A stretch of DNA of 64,000 bases, from contig JAWVFK010000006.1 of assembly GCA_033856175.1 (NCBI GenBank), positions 1 to 64,000 on the forward strand, given 5' to 3'. The notes beneath the pieces were generated by a model. It was given only the letters and a program-made list of their open reading frames with translations. It was not told where the DNA came from and made no database searches. Within the stretch, counting starts at the first letter, position 1; every line of letters starts with the position of its first letter. The translations under genes were made by a program, and so were the position numbers. Positions 1 through 8,891 of the stretch are shown piece by piece. This stretch comes from JAWVFK01 sp033856175. GTDB lineage: Bacteria; Actinomycetota; Thermoleophilia; Solirubrobacterales; 70-9.

Positions 1-3000
1 CAAGGCGCCCGAGCAGACCAAGTCGGGCTATCTGTTCAACCTCTCCTCCTACTTCCTCAACGGCTTCACCTTCGCCGGCAGCTCGGGGATCGGCTGGGGG
101 GTCGGCGACCGCGGTGCGATCGAGCGCCTCGGGGGTAACGAAGCGGGGGCCGGCGGCACGACGCAAAAGGAAAGCGCCCCTGCCTTGGGCGCCAAGCGCA
201 CCGGTCCCGCTCCTCCGCGCCAGCCCTACCAGTCGACGCAACCAGCCCTAACGGCCGACCCGGGAGAGGTGCCGGCCCGCAGCTCACAGCCGCTCGAGAA
301 GCTCTCGGCGCCCAAGATGACCTCCTACGGCTCTCCCAATCCCCATGGCGACGGCGAGAGCGTCAGCCAGGTGGTGATGAGCCGCGACGGCTCTGAGGGT
401 TGGGCGATCGGCCCGTTTCCAAATCAGGGCTCATCGCCGAACTTCACACTCTTCCACTTTGACGGCGGCCGCTGGCGGCGCTGCGGCACTGACTCGGTCG
501 AAGGTGTGATCAAGGCCGATCCCGCCTGTGAGTCGCTCTGGCCGCTCGCTCATTTCAATAGCACCGGGGTCAAGCTCACCGCGATCGCCCGCATCCCGAT
601 GGAGAACAGCTCCGACCCCACCAAGGCCGATGACTTCGAGGTGATTGCCGTAGGCAGTCCCGACAAGACCCTCCGACAGCCGATCCTTCGCTACCACGAT
701 GGTCGATGGGCGGTGGACGAGGCCTGGACGAACCAGTTGAGCCCGTTTGTCGATGGGGCACCGAGACCTCTCGACTACGTCACCGACGTGGCCTTCTCGG
801 GCCCCGATGACGGGTGGATTATTACGAAGACCGGTTTCAATGAGAGGTCTATCTACCACTTCGACGGTAAGCGCTGGGCGATGTGCGGCGAGCTCCTGGG
901 TGGCGACAACAAACCGAACCGCGTGGAGAGAAATGGCTGCCACGATCACAACCGCGTGATCCCTGCCGCCGACGTCAACCGGTCTAACGAAATGCACCTA
1001 ACGGGCGCCGGCGACCGCCTCTACCTCTACGCCACCCGCCTGGACTATGACGGCGATGGGCAAAATGACTTTTCGGCTCGATCTCAAGCCGCTAGCTACC
1101 CCGTCGTTATCTACAAGAACCGCGGCCCCTGCGAGAAGCTCGGTGATCCAGGTTGCTGGCAGCAGGCTTACGACCCCGGATGCATCGATCGAGACGGAAC
1201 CCAAACCGAGGCCAGGAGCGGTTGTGTGCCAGACCGCGATCCTCTGAAGCGGGGCAGCATCTACTCTCTCTCGGTCGCCCTCGGCCCCGACGGCTCCTAC
1301 AACGGCTGGGGCCTCGGCGTATTTGGCGCCGACGGGCTCGCAACCGGTGGCGGCGCCGTCAGCACGCAGCGGGTCCAGCTCCAAAAAGGCGCGTCGGAGA
1401 CGCCACTGATCCACTCCGACGCTGGAGGAACCAAGTGGAAGCTGACCCCGGTCGGAGCCCACGACGCGGCGAGCCAGAACCTGTTGCCTCCGGAAACCGG
1501 TCGCGATTCGGATGAGTCTTTTTTTCCGGCAACTCCGAGCGGCCAGGTTGTCGCCCTGCCTGGCTCCAACGGCAAGGGGTACGCGGTCGCGGTCAAGGGA
1601 AGGGGTGGCGCGGGCGGTGATCCGACTCAACCCCCCTCCGTGTGGCTCAACCCGGCGGATCAGAAGTGGCGGGTCGTGCAGGCGCCCTACTGCTCGCATA
1701 ACTTTCATCGCTGCAGCTTCGCCTCGGGATATACCCAAGCGATGGCACCCGACAATGCGGGCGGGCTCTGGATCGCTGCCGCCGGCTTTGGCGTAGCCAG
1801 CGAAGGCGAGAGCATCTTCTACCGCTTCTCTGACCACGCGCCTGCCGAGCTCTTCCACGAAGTGGCGCATCCGATCCGCGAGCAGATCATCGACCCCACC
1901 TCTGGCGGTTCGAGGGACGGCCAGATCGCTAACACAGCAGCGGCCGGCGGCGGCGATGGCAGCTTCTGGGTTCTCACCACCACCAACGTCATTTACCGCT
2001 ATGACCGACAGACCGGCTGGGACCGGATGACCGTCCCCGGTTGGGACCCTGGCCGCGTGGTCACCAACCCCTCGCAGGCCTACGCAATCGCGATCGGAAA
2101 AGACGGCAACGGCGTCTTGGTGGGCAAGCAGGGCCGGATCGCCGACCTCAGCCCCGGCGGTGCCGCGCTCGATCCTGCCGCCGGCACCCTTTGCTCGAAG
2201 CGCCAAAACCAGCCGCCCTGCGGCACCGGCCGCGACCTGCGAGCCGCCTCGGTCGCCCCCGACGGCTCGGCGATGGTGGGCGGCAATTCCAGGGCGCTCC
2301 TCTATCGCCAGGGCGGCACCGGCGCCTTTCACGCAATCACCCCACCGCCGGCCGCGGTCTTCACCAACATCACCGGCGTCTCGCTGCCAAGCGCCGATCG
2401 CGCGTGGGTAACGACCAACGCCGGCGAGATCTGGGGCGGCAGTTTCGGCGGAACCGATTGGAGCTGGAAGCAAGAGGACGCTGATGAGTTCGGCGACTCG
2501 CTGAGTCGCGATACGAACCGACACAACCAACCGCTGTGGGCAATCGCGATGGACGCCTCAGGGCATGGCTACGCGGTCGGCGCCAACGGCACGATCATCG
2601 AGCGCACCGGCGAGGGGACTCCACCCTGGAAGCGAGTCGACGCCGGCGTCTACGACGAGCTTCACTCGGTCACCCTCGGCCCAGGCGGCAAGGGCGCGCT
2701 GATGGGTGGCGACGGCGGCCTCATCCTCAGCGAGGCGGACGGCCATTTCGAGCCGGCTCTTGTCAGAGATCGATTTGCCCCGACCAACTGGGGATATGCC
2801 CACGCGATGTCACGAATCGCGGGCCTGGCACTTCTGCCTGGTCACAAGCAAGGAGAGATCGAGGCATGGGCCGTATCCCAAGTCCCTGTGTGGCAGGGTC
2901 GCAACCCACCTCCCGGCGCGATCCTTCACTACACGAACGCTCCCTCCGAGCCGCTGCTCGACGGCGCGGCCAAGGGGACGAGCGCTGTGGCGGATTCCCC

Positions 3001-5617
3001 CAAGCCATCCGCCGATGAGCTCAGCTTCGCGGCGTTTGGCAACTCGGAGTGCCAGTACGCTCCTCTCAGCGGCCAAGCTGCGGCAAAACCGTGCCCGCCG
3101 CTCGGCGGATCGAACGAGGCCACCGACCTGGTGGCGAGTCGGGTCCGTGATGAGGCTCTCGCTCGCAAGGACCTTCCTGGCGGCCTGGACTTCAGCCTCT
3201 TCAGCGGCGATGTCGGCTCGATCGGTGGTACTCAGCGCAACGTCCTCGTCGGTACGCCGTTTATCGAGAGCGAGATCCACGACCGCTGGCGGGAGCTGAT
3301 CGCCGACCCGCTTACTGAGGCGGGCGTGCCGATGTTCGGCGCGATCGGCAGCCGCGATCTCGGCACCACCGCCTCGACATGCCAGCCCATCGGTGCTCAG
3401 AACATCTGCACCAGCGCCGATGACACCCGCGCCGGCCTCAGCACCGCCTGGCGCCAGTCGATGGCGATCATGCCGGCGCCTTGGGGAGCGCTCAGGCACG
3501 CGGACGGCACCGACAACACCCCGCCGCCGGACACCAACGGGCTTTCATTCGTCCCGGTCGACACCGGCGGCACCAAGCAGGAGCTCAGCGACACAACCGT
3601 TGCCGATCCCACCAAGGACACCCTCGGCGGCCAGACGATCGAGGATCAGACCAAGAAGGCGGGCGGCCAGAGCGTCCCGGTTCCCGACCCAACCAAGCCG
3701 GGCCAGAACCTCGCCCAGGCGCAAACCCCAAAGAGCGGCTATGTCGGCGACGTGACGGTGCCCAAGAGCGGCCTCGTCGGCGACCAGAATGTTCCCACCG
3801 GCGGCGCCCACACCCACTACGCCCTCGACGTCAAGCGCGACGGCAAGGCCTTGATGCGCCTGGTCGTCCTCGACACCTCGCTCAAATCGCTTGCGGCCTC
3901 CAACCACAACCAGAACCCGGTCGAAGAGCAGCTCGGCTGGCTCAAGGATGCCTTGCAGCGCCCGGCGGGCGAACGCGCCGTCGTCCTCACCAACACCCCG
4001 ACCTACTCCTACGGCCCCGGCGCCAACACCGACACGCTCACCGAGGGAACGGTGCTCGAGTCGATCCTGCTGCAGAACAAGGTCGATCTGGTGGTCGACG
4101 GAAGACTCGGCTGGAACGCGCTCTACTGGGCGCTTGCCCCCGGCGTGCATTGGCCCTGCCCCGGCGATACCTACAAGTCCGCGCCACCGCAAGGACTCCC
4201 CAGCTGCAACGGCCTCGGCTCCTCTCAGGCCGACAGGGCGGCAGCCGACGCCCAAAAGAGCGCGGCGGAGCTGAGTGGCGGCGTCAGCGCCTCCGGCACC
4301 CTGCCCTTCCTCGTCGCCCACTCAGCCGGCGGCAAGTTCGGCCCCGACGGCCAAGCGACAGGCAGTGCCTCTCAGGGCTTCTGGCGCGGCTACTCGATCG
4401 TCCATCTCGACACCCAGACGGGTCAGGTCCGGGTCGAGCAGCGACCGGTATTCGATTGGATCGGCATTGCCCCAGCCTCCGGCTCCGGCAGCAAGGGCCA
4501 CCTCCTTCGCCCCCGCCAGTCGATCTCGCTCGCCGGCTACGGCCGCGAGGTGCTCGGCACCGACATGTCGGCGCGCTACGACGACATCACCACCCCCGCG
4601 ATCACCCACTGCTACGACCTTGTCCTCGCTGACCAGGAGAAGCCCTGGCTGGCGCTGAAGGCCGAGGACGCGAGCAAGGAGCAGCTGGCGGCGGCAATGG
4701 GTGGCGGCTGCAAAGCCAGGTCCGCTGGGATTGCGACCGCCTCGAGTACCACCAATCCCTGCGACCCCTACGTCTGCCTGGACCCGGCCATCGGCAGGCT
4801 CACCGACGACCAGCAGGGAAAGATCGAAGCAGGCGACGGCAACGTCAAGCGCACCTTCGCGATCGCGATCCTCTCGGTCAACCAGAAGGTTGCCACCTAC
4901 CCGATCTCCTTCGAGCCCCGCCCGAGCTTCACGCCTGAAGCACCGCCGCCACCTCCGCCCCCAAATGGTCCACCCCCGCCACCGCCGCCACCACCACCGC
5001 CCAACGGCCAGCTGCCGCAGATCAACCTGCCAACTCCGCCGGTGCCGCCGAGCGTGCCACTCGACGCCGGCTTGGTCGCCCCACCACCGCCGGCCGTGCC
5101 GCCACCCCCTGGCGCATCCTCGGCAACGCCTTTGAACCTCTTCCTCAACGGACCAGGTCTCAATATCGCGCCGCAGTCGACGGTGGTTCCCCCGCCGGCG
5201 CCACCGATCCAGCCCGCTCCCCCGGGTGGTGCTCGCAAGGAGGCCAGACAGAAGCAGGCGGCTACGCAGGACTCCGGGGCCGATTCGAGCGCTGACGAGG
5301 GCAGCGAGGTTCAGAGCCTCGGCGGCGATCAGGCGGCCGGGCTCCCGGGCGCTCCAGGCAGCGCGATGACGCGACACGACCCCGGCCCCAACAGCAACGC
5401 GTCGACCCGCCGCGACCGCGTCGCCCCCGTCCAGTCCTTCACCCCGCTCGCCAGCCACCACCAGCCTTCGGCCTGGGCACGAGATCTGCAGTGGGGCGGA
5501 GGCCTGATCCTGATGGCGCTGGTCCTGGCCTTCGGATGGATCACGGTTCGCCCAACCCCCAGGCGCCGCGAGCCCGAGCTGCCCGCTCCCGCCTGGATTC
5601 AAAACCGACGCCGTTAG
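1..5617 (+). CDS. Giant surface protein, 5' end outside window: propeller-like repeats, degenerate phosphoesterase-like domain, polyproline tail, C-terminal membrane anchor
   Basis: The frame is open from base 2, so the true start lies upstream of the window; about 1,871 residues are visible. The first ~1,000 residues are rich in Trp/Gly/Asp repeats (GWAIG, GWIIT, GYAVG) like Ycf48/sialidase-type beta-propellers. From roughly residue 1,055 to 1,485 the order of blocks (SGDVGSIGG, GAIGSRDLG, LVVLDTS, EEQLGWLKDAL, VVLTNTPTY) follows calcineurin-like metallophosphoesterases, but the GDxxD, GNHD and metal-binding His motifs are degraded, so catalysis is doubtful. A Pro-rich region (about residues 1,645-1,750, runs of 7 and 11 Pro) is followed by an Ala/Gln/Ser-rich spacer, one membrane segment (GLILMALVLAFGWITV) and a basic tail. 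I infer an envelope protein with an outward-facing domain. The family is not recognised with certainty. Confidence 0.75.
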   Translation, partial: KAPEQTKSGYLFNLSSYFLNGFTFAGSSGIGWGVGDRGAIERLGGNEAGAGGTTQKESAPALGAKRTGPAPPRQPYQSTQPALTADPGEVPARSSQPLEKLSAPKMTSYGSPNPHGDGESVSQVVMSRDGSEGWAIGPFPNQGSSPNFTLFHFDGGRWRRCGTDSVEGVIKADPACESLWPLAHFNSTGVKLTAIARIPMENSSDPTKADDFEVIAVGSPDKTLRQPILRYHDGRWAVDEAWTNQLSPFVDGAPRPLDYVTDVAFSGPDDGWIITKTGFNERSIYHFDGKRWAMCGELLGGDNKPNRVERNGCHDHNRVIPAADVNRSNEMHLTGAGDRLYLYATRLDYDGDGQNDFSARSQAASYPVVIYKNRGPCEKLGDPGCWQQAYDPGCIDRDGTQTEARSGCVPDRDPLKRGSIYSLSVALGPDGSYNGWGLGVFGADGLATGGGAVSTQRVQLQKGASETPLIHSDAGGTKWKLTPVGAHDAASQNLLPPETGRDSDESFFPATPSGQVVALPGSNGKGYAVAVKGRGGAGGDPTQPPSVWLNPADQKWRVVQAPYCSHNFHRCSFASGYTQAMAPDNAGGLWIAAAGFGVASEGESIFYRFSDHAPAELFHEVAHPIREQIIDPTSGGSRDGQIANTAAAGGGDGSFWVLTTTNVIYRYDRQTGWDRMTVPGWDPGRVVTNPSQAYAIAIGKDGNGVLVGKQGRIADLSPGGAALDPAAGTLCSKRQNQPPCGTGRDLRAASVAPDGSAMVGGNSRALLYRQGGTGAFHAITPPPAAVFTNITGVSLPSADRAWVTTNAGEIWGGSFGGTDWSWKQEDADEFGDSLSRDTNRHNQPLWAIAMDASGHGYAVGANGTIIERTGEGTPPWKRVDAGVYDELHSVTLGPGGKGALMGGDGGLILSEADGHFEPALVRDRFAPTNWGYAHAMSRIAGLALLPGHKQGEIEAWAVSQVPVWQGRNPPPGAILHYTNAPSEPLLDGAAKGTSAVADSPKPSADELSFAAFGNSECQYAPLSGQAAAKPCPPLGGSNEATDLVASRVRDEALARKDLPGGLDFSLFSGDVGSIGGTQRNVLVGTPFIESEIHDRWRELIADPLTEAGVPMFGAIGSRDLGTTASTCQPIGAQNICTSADDTRAGLSTAWRQSMAIMPAPWGALRHADGTDNTPPPDTNGLSFVPVDTGGTKQELSDTTVADPTKDTLGGQTIEDQTKKAGGQSVPVPDPTKPGQNLAQAQTPKSGYVGDVTVPKSGLVGDQNVPTGGAHTHYALDVKRDGKALMRLVVLDTSLKSLAASNHNQNPVEEQLGWLKDALQRPAGERAVVLTNTPTYSYGPGANTDTLTEGTVLESILLQNKVDLVVDGRLGWNALYWALAPGVHWPCPGDTYKSAPPQGLPSCNGLGSSQADRAAADAQKSAAELSGGVSASGTLPFLVAHSAGGKFGPDGQATGSASQGFWRGYSIVHLDTQTGQVRVEQRPVFDWIGIAPASGSGSKGHLLRPRQSISLAGYGREVLGTDMSARYDDITTPAITHCYDLVLADQEKPWLALKAEDASKEQLAAAMGGGCKARSAGIATASSTTNPCDPYVCLDPAIGRLTDDQQGKIEAGDGNVKRTFAIAILSVNQKVATYPISFEPRPSFTPEAPPPPPPPNGPPPPPPPPPPPNGQLPQINLPTPPVPPSVPLDAGLVAPPPPAVPPPPGASSATPLNLFLNGPGLNIAPQSTVVPPPAPPIQPAPPGGARKEARQKQAATQDSGADSSADEGSEVQSLGGDQAAGLPGAPGSAMTRHDPGPNSNASTRRDRVAPVQSFTPLASHHQPSAWARDLQWGGGLILMALVLAFGWITVRPTPRRREPELPAPAWIQNRRR

Positions 5618-5750
5618 TGGCACGACTACTGAGCTCTGGGTGGGCCGCCGTCGAAACCTAAGCCCCGGAGGCCCCGCCATCCCCCCTGGCATACACTGGC
5701 CGAAATCGGGCATAGACCCTCTGTAAGCGAGCGATTGACGAGGAGCTGAG

Positions 5751-6173
5751 ATGGCAAAGAGCACACGCGCACGTGGGGCAGCGAACGCCGCCGGGCCCTA
5801 TGTCCAGCGGCTGATCGAGGACGACGAGCTTCGCAACACGCTGCGCGACGCCGTTCATGCCGCTCGCGACGCCTACGGGCGCGTGTCGAACGGCAAGGGG
5901 CCGGCCAAGGCGATGATGGAGGACAAGAAGGTCCATCGTGACCTGCGCACCGCCGCCCAGTCGCTGCGCGACGCCTCCGAGTCGCTGCGCGGCGGCCGCG
6001 CCCGCAAGCGCCATCCGCTGCGCAAGCTGCTCGCCGTCGGCATCCTCGGCGGCGCCCTGGCGCTCGTCGTCAGCGAGGACCTTCGCAAGACCGTCCTCGA
6101 TCGCCTCTTCGGCGCCGAGGAGGAGTTCGAGTACACCTCGAGCACGACCTCGGCCGACGAAGTCGCCGCCTAG
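5751..6173 (+). CDS. Small single-pass membrane protein, unknown function
   Basis: 140 residues. It begins ATG with a good Shine-Dalgarno (GAGGAG, 8 nt upstream), so the start is secure. The N-terminal ~90 residues are charged and helical with repeated Arg/Lys/Asp, followed by a hydrophobic segment (LLAVGILGGALALVVS, about residues 92-108) and an acidic tail ending in EEEFEYTSSTTSADEVAA. The overall shape resembles YtxH-like or other small envelope-stress proteins, but no family motif is visible. It stands alone between the giant surface protein and a leaderless MBL gene. Confidence 0.8.
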   Translation: MAKSTRARGAANAAGPYVQRLIEDDELRNTLRDAVHAARDAYGRVSNGKGPAKAMMEDKKVHRDLRTAAQSLRDASESLRGGRARKRHPLRKLLAVGILGGALALVVSEDLRKTVLDRLFGAEEEFEYTSSTTSADEVAA

Positions 6174-6218
6174 TGGCGGCCCGCTAGCACCGCCACCCGG
6201 GCGTCCAAGCGACACCGA

Positions 6219-6224
6219 TAGGCT
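6219..6224 (+). promoter_or_regulatory. Putative -10 box TAGGCT for a leaderless MBL hydrolase gene
   Basis: TAGGCT ends 8 nt before the ATG at 6233, and no Shine-Dalgarno lies between them. Transcription would begin at or next to the start codon. Confidence 0.45.
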
Positions 6225-6232
6225 GCGGCGCG

Positions 6233-6934
6233 ATGGCCAGCGTCCACATGCTTCTGCCGGCGCAGCGCTACGTCTTCTCGATCGAGGGCGATCGTGCCGT
6301 GCCCGCCCAGATCGAGAGCTCGGCCGACGGCTTTCGCCGCTACAAGGAGCTCCAGGCCGAGGGCAAGCCGGTCGGGATGATCGCGATCCCCAACTGCCTG
6401 CTCGTCCGTGGTGAGCGCGACTACCTCGTCGACCCCGGGCTGATCATGCAGGGAGGGGCGATCTTCAGCGCCCTCGCCGAGCTGGGCGTCGAAGCGCACA
6501 CGATCAAGGACGTCCTGATGACCCACCTCCACTACGACCACGCCGAGGCGCTCGCCGCCTGGCCGGCTCGCAGGGTCTACGTCCATCGCCTCGAGACCGA
6601 GGCGCCCTACGCGCAGATCGTCGCCGGCCAGCTCGAGAACGTCGAGCTGGAGGTGCTCGACGGCGAGGAGGGGGAGATCGAGCCCGGCATCCGCTGGATC
6701 CGCACTCCCGGCCACTGCGACGGGCTGATCTCGATCTGCGTCGACACCGACGAAGGCCTGACGGTGATCGCTTCGGACTGCGTCGGCCCGTTGCCCGAGT
6801 ACTTCGACGAGATGGACCTGCCCGCGGACTTCGGCCCCGAGCGGGAGGAGCTGCTGGAGCAATGGCGGCGGATCAGGGCGCTCGAGCCCCGCACCGTGAT
6901 TCCCGGTCACAACCCACCCGTTGTGCTGAACTAG
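6233..6934 (+). CDS. MBL-fold metallo-hydrolase, N-acyl homoserine lactonase-like group
   Basis: 233 residues. The metallo-beta-lactamase zinc motif HxHxDH is intact (H98, H100, D102, H103), with later ligands at H161 (TPGHCDG), D182 (SDC) and H226 (PGHNPP). This is the dinuclear-zinc arrangement of the lactonase/glyoxalase II branch. The protein is cytoplasmic with no signal peptide. The substrate cannot be read from the sequence; lactonase is only the closest group. It lies 7 bp upstream of a TetR regulator on the same strand, so the two are probably co-transcribed. Confidence 0.8.
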   Translation: MASVHMLLPAQRYVFSIEGDRAVPAQIESSADGFRRYKELQAEGKPVGMIAIPNCLLVRGERDYLVDPGLIMQGGAIFSALAELGVEAHTIKDVLMTHLHYDHAEALAAWPARRVYVHRLETEAPYAQIVAGQLENVELEVLDGEEGEIEPGIRWIRTPGHCDGLISICVDTDEGLTVIASDCVGPLPEYFDEMDLPADFGPEREELLEQWRRIRALEPRTVIPGHNPPVVLN

Positions 6935-6941
6935 GGCCCTC

Positions 6942-7562
6942 GTGGAGGCGACAAAGGAACGCCCGGCCGAGCAGCGTCAGCTGACCGGCGACAAGGCGCA
7001 GCGAATCATCGAGGCGATGCGCAAGACGGTCGCCAGCCGCGGCATCGCCGGCGCCACCTTCGAGCGCGTCGCCGCCGAGGCAGGCGTAAGCCGCGGCCTG
7101 CTGCACTACTACTTCGGCACCAAGGAGCGGCTACTGGTCGAGGTCGTCCGCCGCGATGCGCAGCTTCGCGTCGCCCGCCTCGACGAGCCCTTCGCCCGCG
7201 CCCAGAGCGTCGACGACGTGCTCGAGGTGCTGGTCGCCAACCTCACCGACATGATCGAGAACCAACCGGGGTTCTTCGTCCTGCTGTTCGAGCTGTTCAT
7301 CGCCGGGCGGCGCAACCCCGACATCGGCCACGAGGTCGGCGAGCTCTTCGAGCTCACCCGCGGCCACGTCGCCGAGATCCTCGCCGCCAAGCAGCGCGAG
7401 CGGGTGATCGCCCTGCGCTTCGAGCCCGACGCAGTCGTTTCGCACCTCTTCGCAGTCGTCGACGGCTTTGCCCTGCAGGCGCTGTCCGACCCCGAGCGCG
7501 ACCGCTCCGAGGTCCTCGACGTCTGCACCGCCGTCGCCCGCTACCTGCTGACCAACGACTGA
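6942..7562 (+). CDS. TetR/AcrR family transcriptional regulator
   Basis: 206 residues with a GTG start 7 nt after the MBL stop. Residues ~18-62 form the TetR helix-turn-helix (IIEAMRKTVASRGIAGATFERVAAEAGVS followed by GLLHYYFGTKERLL), and the rest is a helical ligand/dimer domain of TetR_C type. It probably controls nearby genes. A 7-bp inverted repeat over the promoter of the downstream MMPL exporter (8851-8870) is one candidate operator, because TetR regulators often control MMPL/RND pumps. That pairing is inference. Confidence 0.9.
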   Translation: MEATKERPAEQRQLTGDKAQRIIEAMRKTVASRGIAGATFERVAAEAGVSRGLLHYYFGTKERLLVEVVRRDAQLRVARLDEPFARAQSVDDVLEVLVANLTDMIENQPGFFVLLFELFIAGRRNPDIGHEVGELFELTRGHVAEILAAKQRERVIALRFEPDAVVSHLFAVVDGFALQALSDPERDRSEVLDVCTAVARYLLTND

Positions 7563-7632
7563 GGCCGCTTAGGCCGGCGGGCGAACGGGTAAGAGCCGCC
7601 GACGGGCCGCTCTCCGGCCTCGCAGAAGCAAG

Positions 7633-8829
7633 ATGCAGAACTCCAGCGAAAAGCGCCACCTCGCACTCGACGGCATCCGCGGGCTGGCGATCGCCTGCAT
7701 CTTTCTCCACCACTCGGTCACCCACCCGCTGAGCGGCGCCGTGCGCTCGACCGGCGACGGCCTCTGGGGCGGCTTCGTCGCCGAGCTCCGCCTCAGCCTG
7801 ATCTGCTTCTTCGTCCTCTCGGGCTTCCTGCTCTACGGCGGCTTCGCTCGGGCGCTGCGGGAGCGGTCCGGGCTGCGGCTCGGCGAGTACGCGCGGCGCC
7901 GGGCCGCCCGCGTCTTCCCCGCTTACTACCTGGCGATCCTCGGCAGCATCGTCCTGCTCTGGGGCGCGCAGATGCCGAACCTCAAGATGCCCTCGCTGGC
8001 CGAGCTGCCGCTGTTCGCGGTGCTCGGGCAGAACTACTCCCGCGCGACGCTGGAGGCTCTCGACGGCCCGACCTGGACGCTCTGCATCGAGGCCGCCTTC
8101 TACGTGATCCTACCGCTGCTGGCGCTGGTCCTCTGGCGCCTGCGCGCCGGGCCGCGGCTGCAGCTGACGGCGCTGGCGGGGCTCTTCGCGCTCGGCATCG
8201 CCTGGCGGGTGCCGGCGCTCGGCGCCCACGGCCCGATCGGGGCCAAGGCGCTGCCGGCGTTCCTGCCCTACTTCGCGATCGGCATGGCGCTGGCGCTGTG
8301 GAACCAGCACCGAGCCCGAGCCCGAGCCCGGACGCTGTCGCCGGCGGCGACGCTGGCGCTGCTTGGCGCCGCCGCCGCGGTGGTGGTTCTCGACGGCGTT
8401 TGGCACTTCACCAGCACAGGTGGTGAGCGCGGAGTGCTCGGCATCGTCGGCGACGTCCCTGCCGCGGCCGGCTTCGCGCTGCTGCTCGCCGCGACCCTCG
8501 TCGGCAGTGGCCGGGCAATCGGCTGGCTCAGCTGGCGCCCACTCGTCGGCCTCGGCGTGATCTCCTACAGCTTCTATCTCTGGCACCTGCCGCTGATGCT
8601 CTTCTGGCGACGGCTTGGCCTCGAGGGCGGCTGGGTCGAGACCGCCGGCCTGACCTTCGTCGCGACCCTCACCATCGCGACGGTCAGCTGGAAGCTGATC
8701 GAGGCGCCGATCCTGCGCTGGGCGCACCGCTCGGCCCCGGAGCGCAGCGGCGAGGGCGCGCGGCGCGACCGTCGCCGGCTCGAGCCCGGACGGCGCCCAC
8801 GGCCGGTCTCTGTGACTGAACTCACATAG
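7633..8829 (+). CDS. Membrane acyltransferase, acyltransferase-3 (OafA/YrhL) family
   Basis: 398 residues with about ten hydrophobic segments. The N-terminal block LDGIRGLAIACIFLHHS carries the family hallmark (R-G-L-A and the His pair used for acyl transfer), followed by VLSGFLLYGGF and YARRRAARVFPAYYLA; later comes a conserved SYSFYLWHLPL block. Family members O-acylate glycans or lipids at the membrane. The substrate is unknown. No strong Shine-Dalgarno precedes the ATG. The last codons overlap a CRP-like palindrome serving the next gene. Confidence 0.9.
   Translation: MQNSSEKRHLALDGIRGLAIACIFLHHSVTHPLSGAVRSTGDGLWGGFVAELRLSLICFFVLSGFLLYGGFARALRERSGLRLGEYARRRAARVFPAYYLAILGSIVLLWGAQMPNLKMPSLAELPLFAVLGQNYSRATLEALDGPTWTLCIEAAFYVILPLLALVLWRLRAGPRLQLTALAGLFALGIAWRVPALGAHGPIGAKALPAFLPYFAIGMALALWNQHRARARARTLSPAATLALLGAAAAVVVLDGVWHFTSTGGERGVLGIVGDVPAAAGFALLLAATLVGSGRAIGWLSWRPLVGLGVISYSFYLWHLPLMLFWRRLGLEGGWVETAGLTFVATLTIATVSWKLIEAPILRWAHRSAPERSGEGARRDRRRLEPGRRPRPVSVTELT
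8811..8826 (+). promoter_or_regulatory. CRP/GlxR-type operator upstream of the MMPL gene
   Basis: TGTGA-CTGAAC-TCACA is an exact match to the CRP-family consensus TGTGA-N6-TCACA. It lies in the last codons of the acyltransferase gene. Its centre is about 42 bp upstream of the start site predicted from the -10 box TAGACT at 8849-8854, the position of a class II activator site. Confidence 0.6.
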
Positions 8830-8848
8830 CGAGGGCGGCTCGCGAGCC

Positions 8849-8870
8849 TAGACTGGCCGTCCAGCCAGTC
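8849..8870 (+). promoter_or_regulatory. -10 box with overlapping inverted repeat, MMPL promoter
   Basis: TAGACT (8849-8854) is a good -10. It overlaps a 7-bp inverted repeat GACTGGC / GCCAGTC (8851-8870, 6-nt spacer) that would lie over the transcription start, a typical repressor position. A TetR-family repressor such as the one encoded at 6942-7562 is a plausible binder (inference). Confidence 0.4.
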
Positions 8871-8891
8871 GAATGGGGAGGAGCGCGGAGG

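Noticed and set aside
4935..5250. Pro-rich run as a tandem DNA repeat
   Set aside because: It is coding polyproline with varied codons, not a nucleotide repeat.
4322..5764. 480-residue minus-strand frame opposite the end of the giant protein
   Set aside because: Composed of antisense of Pro-rich codons; no motif, start or promoter.
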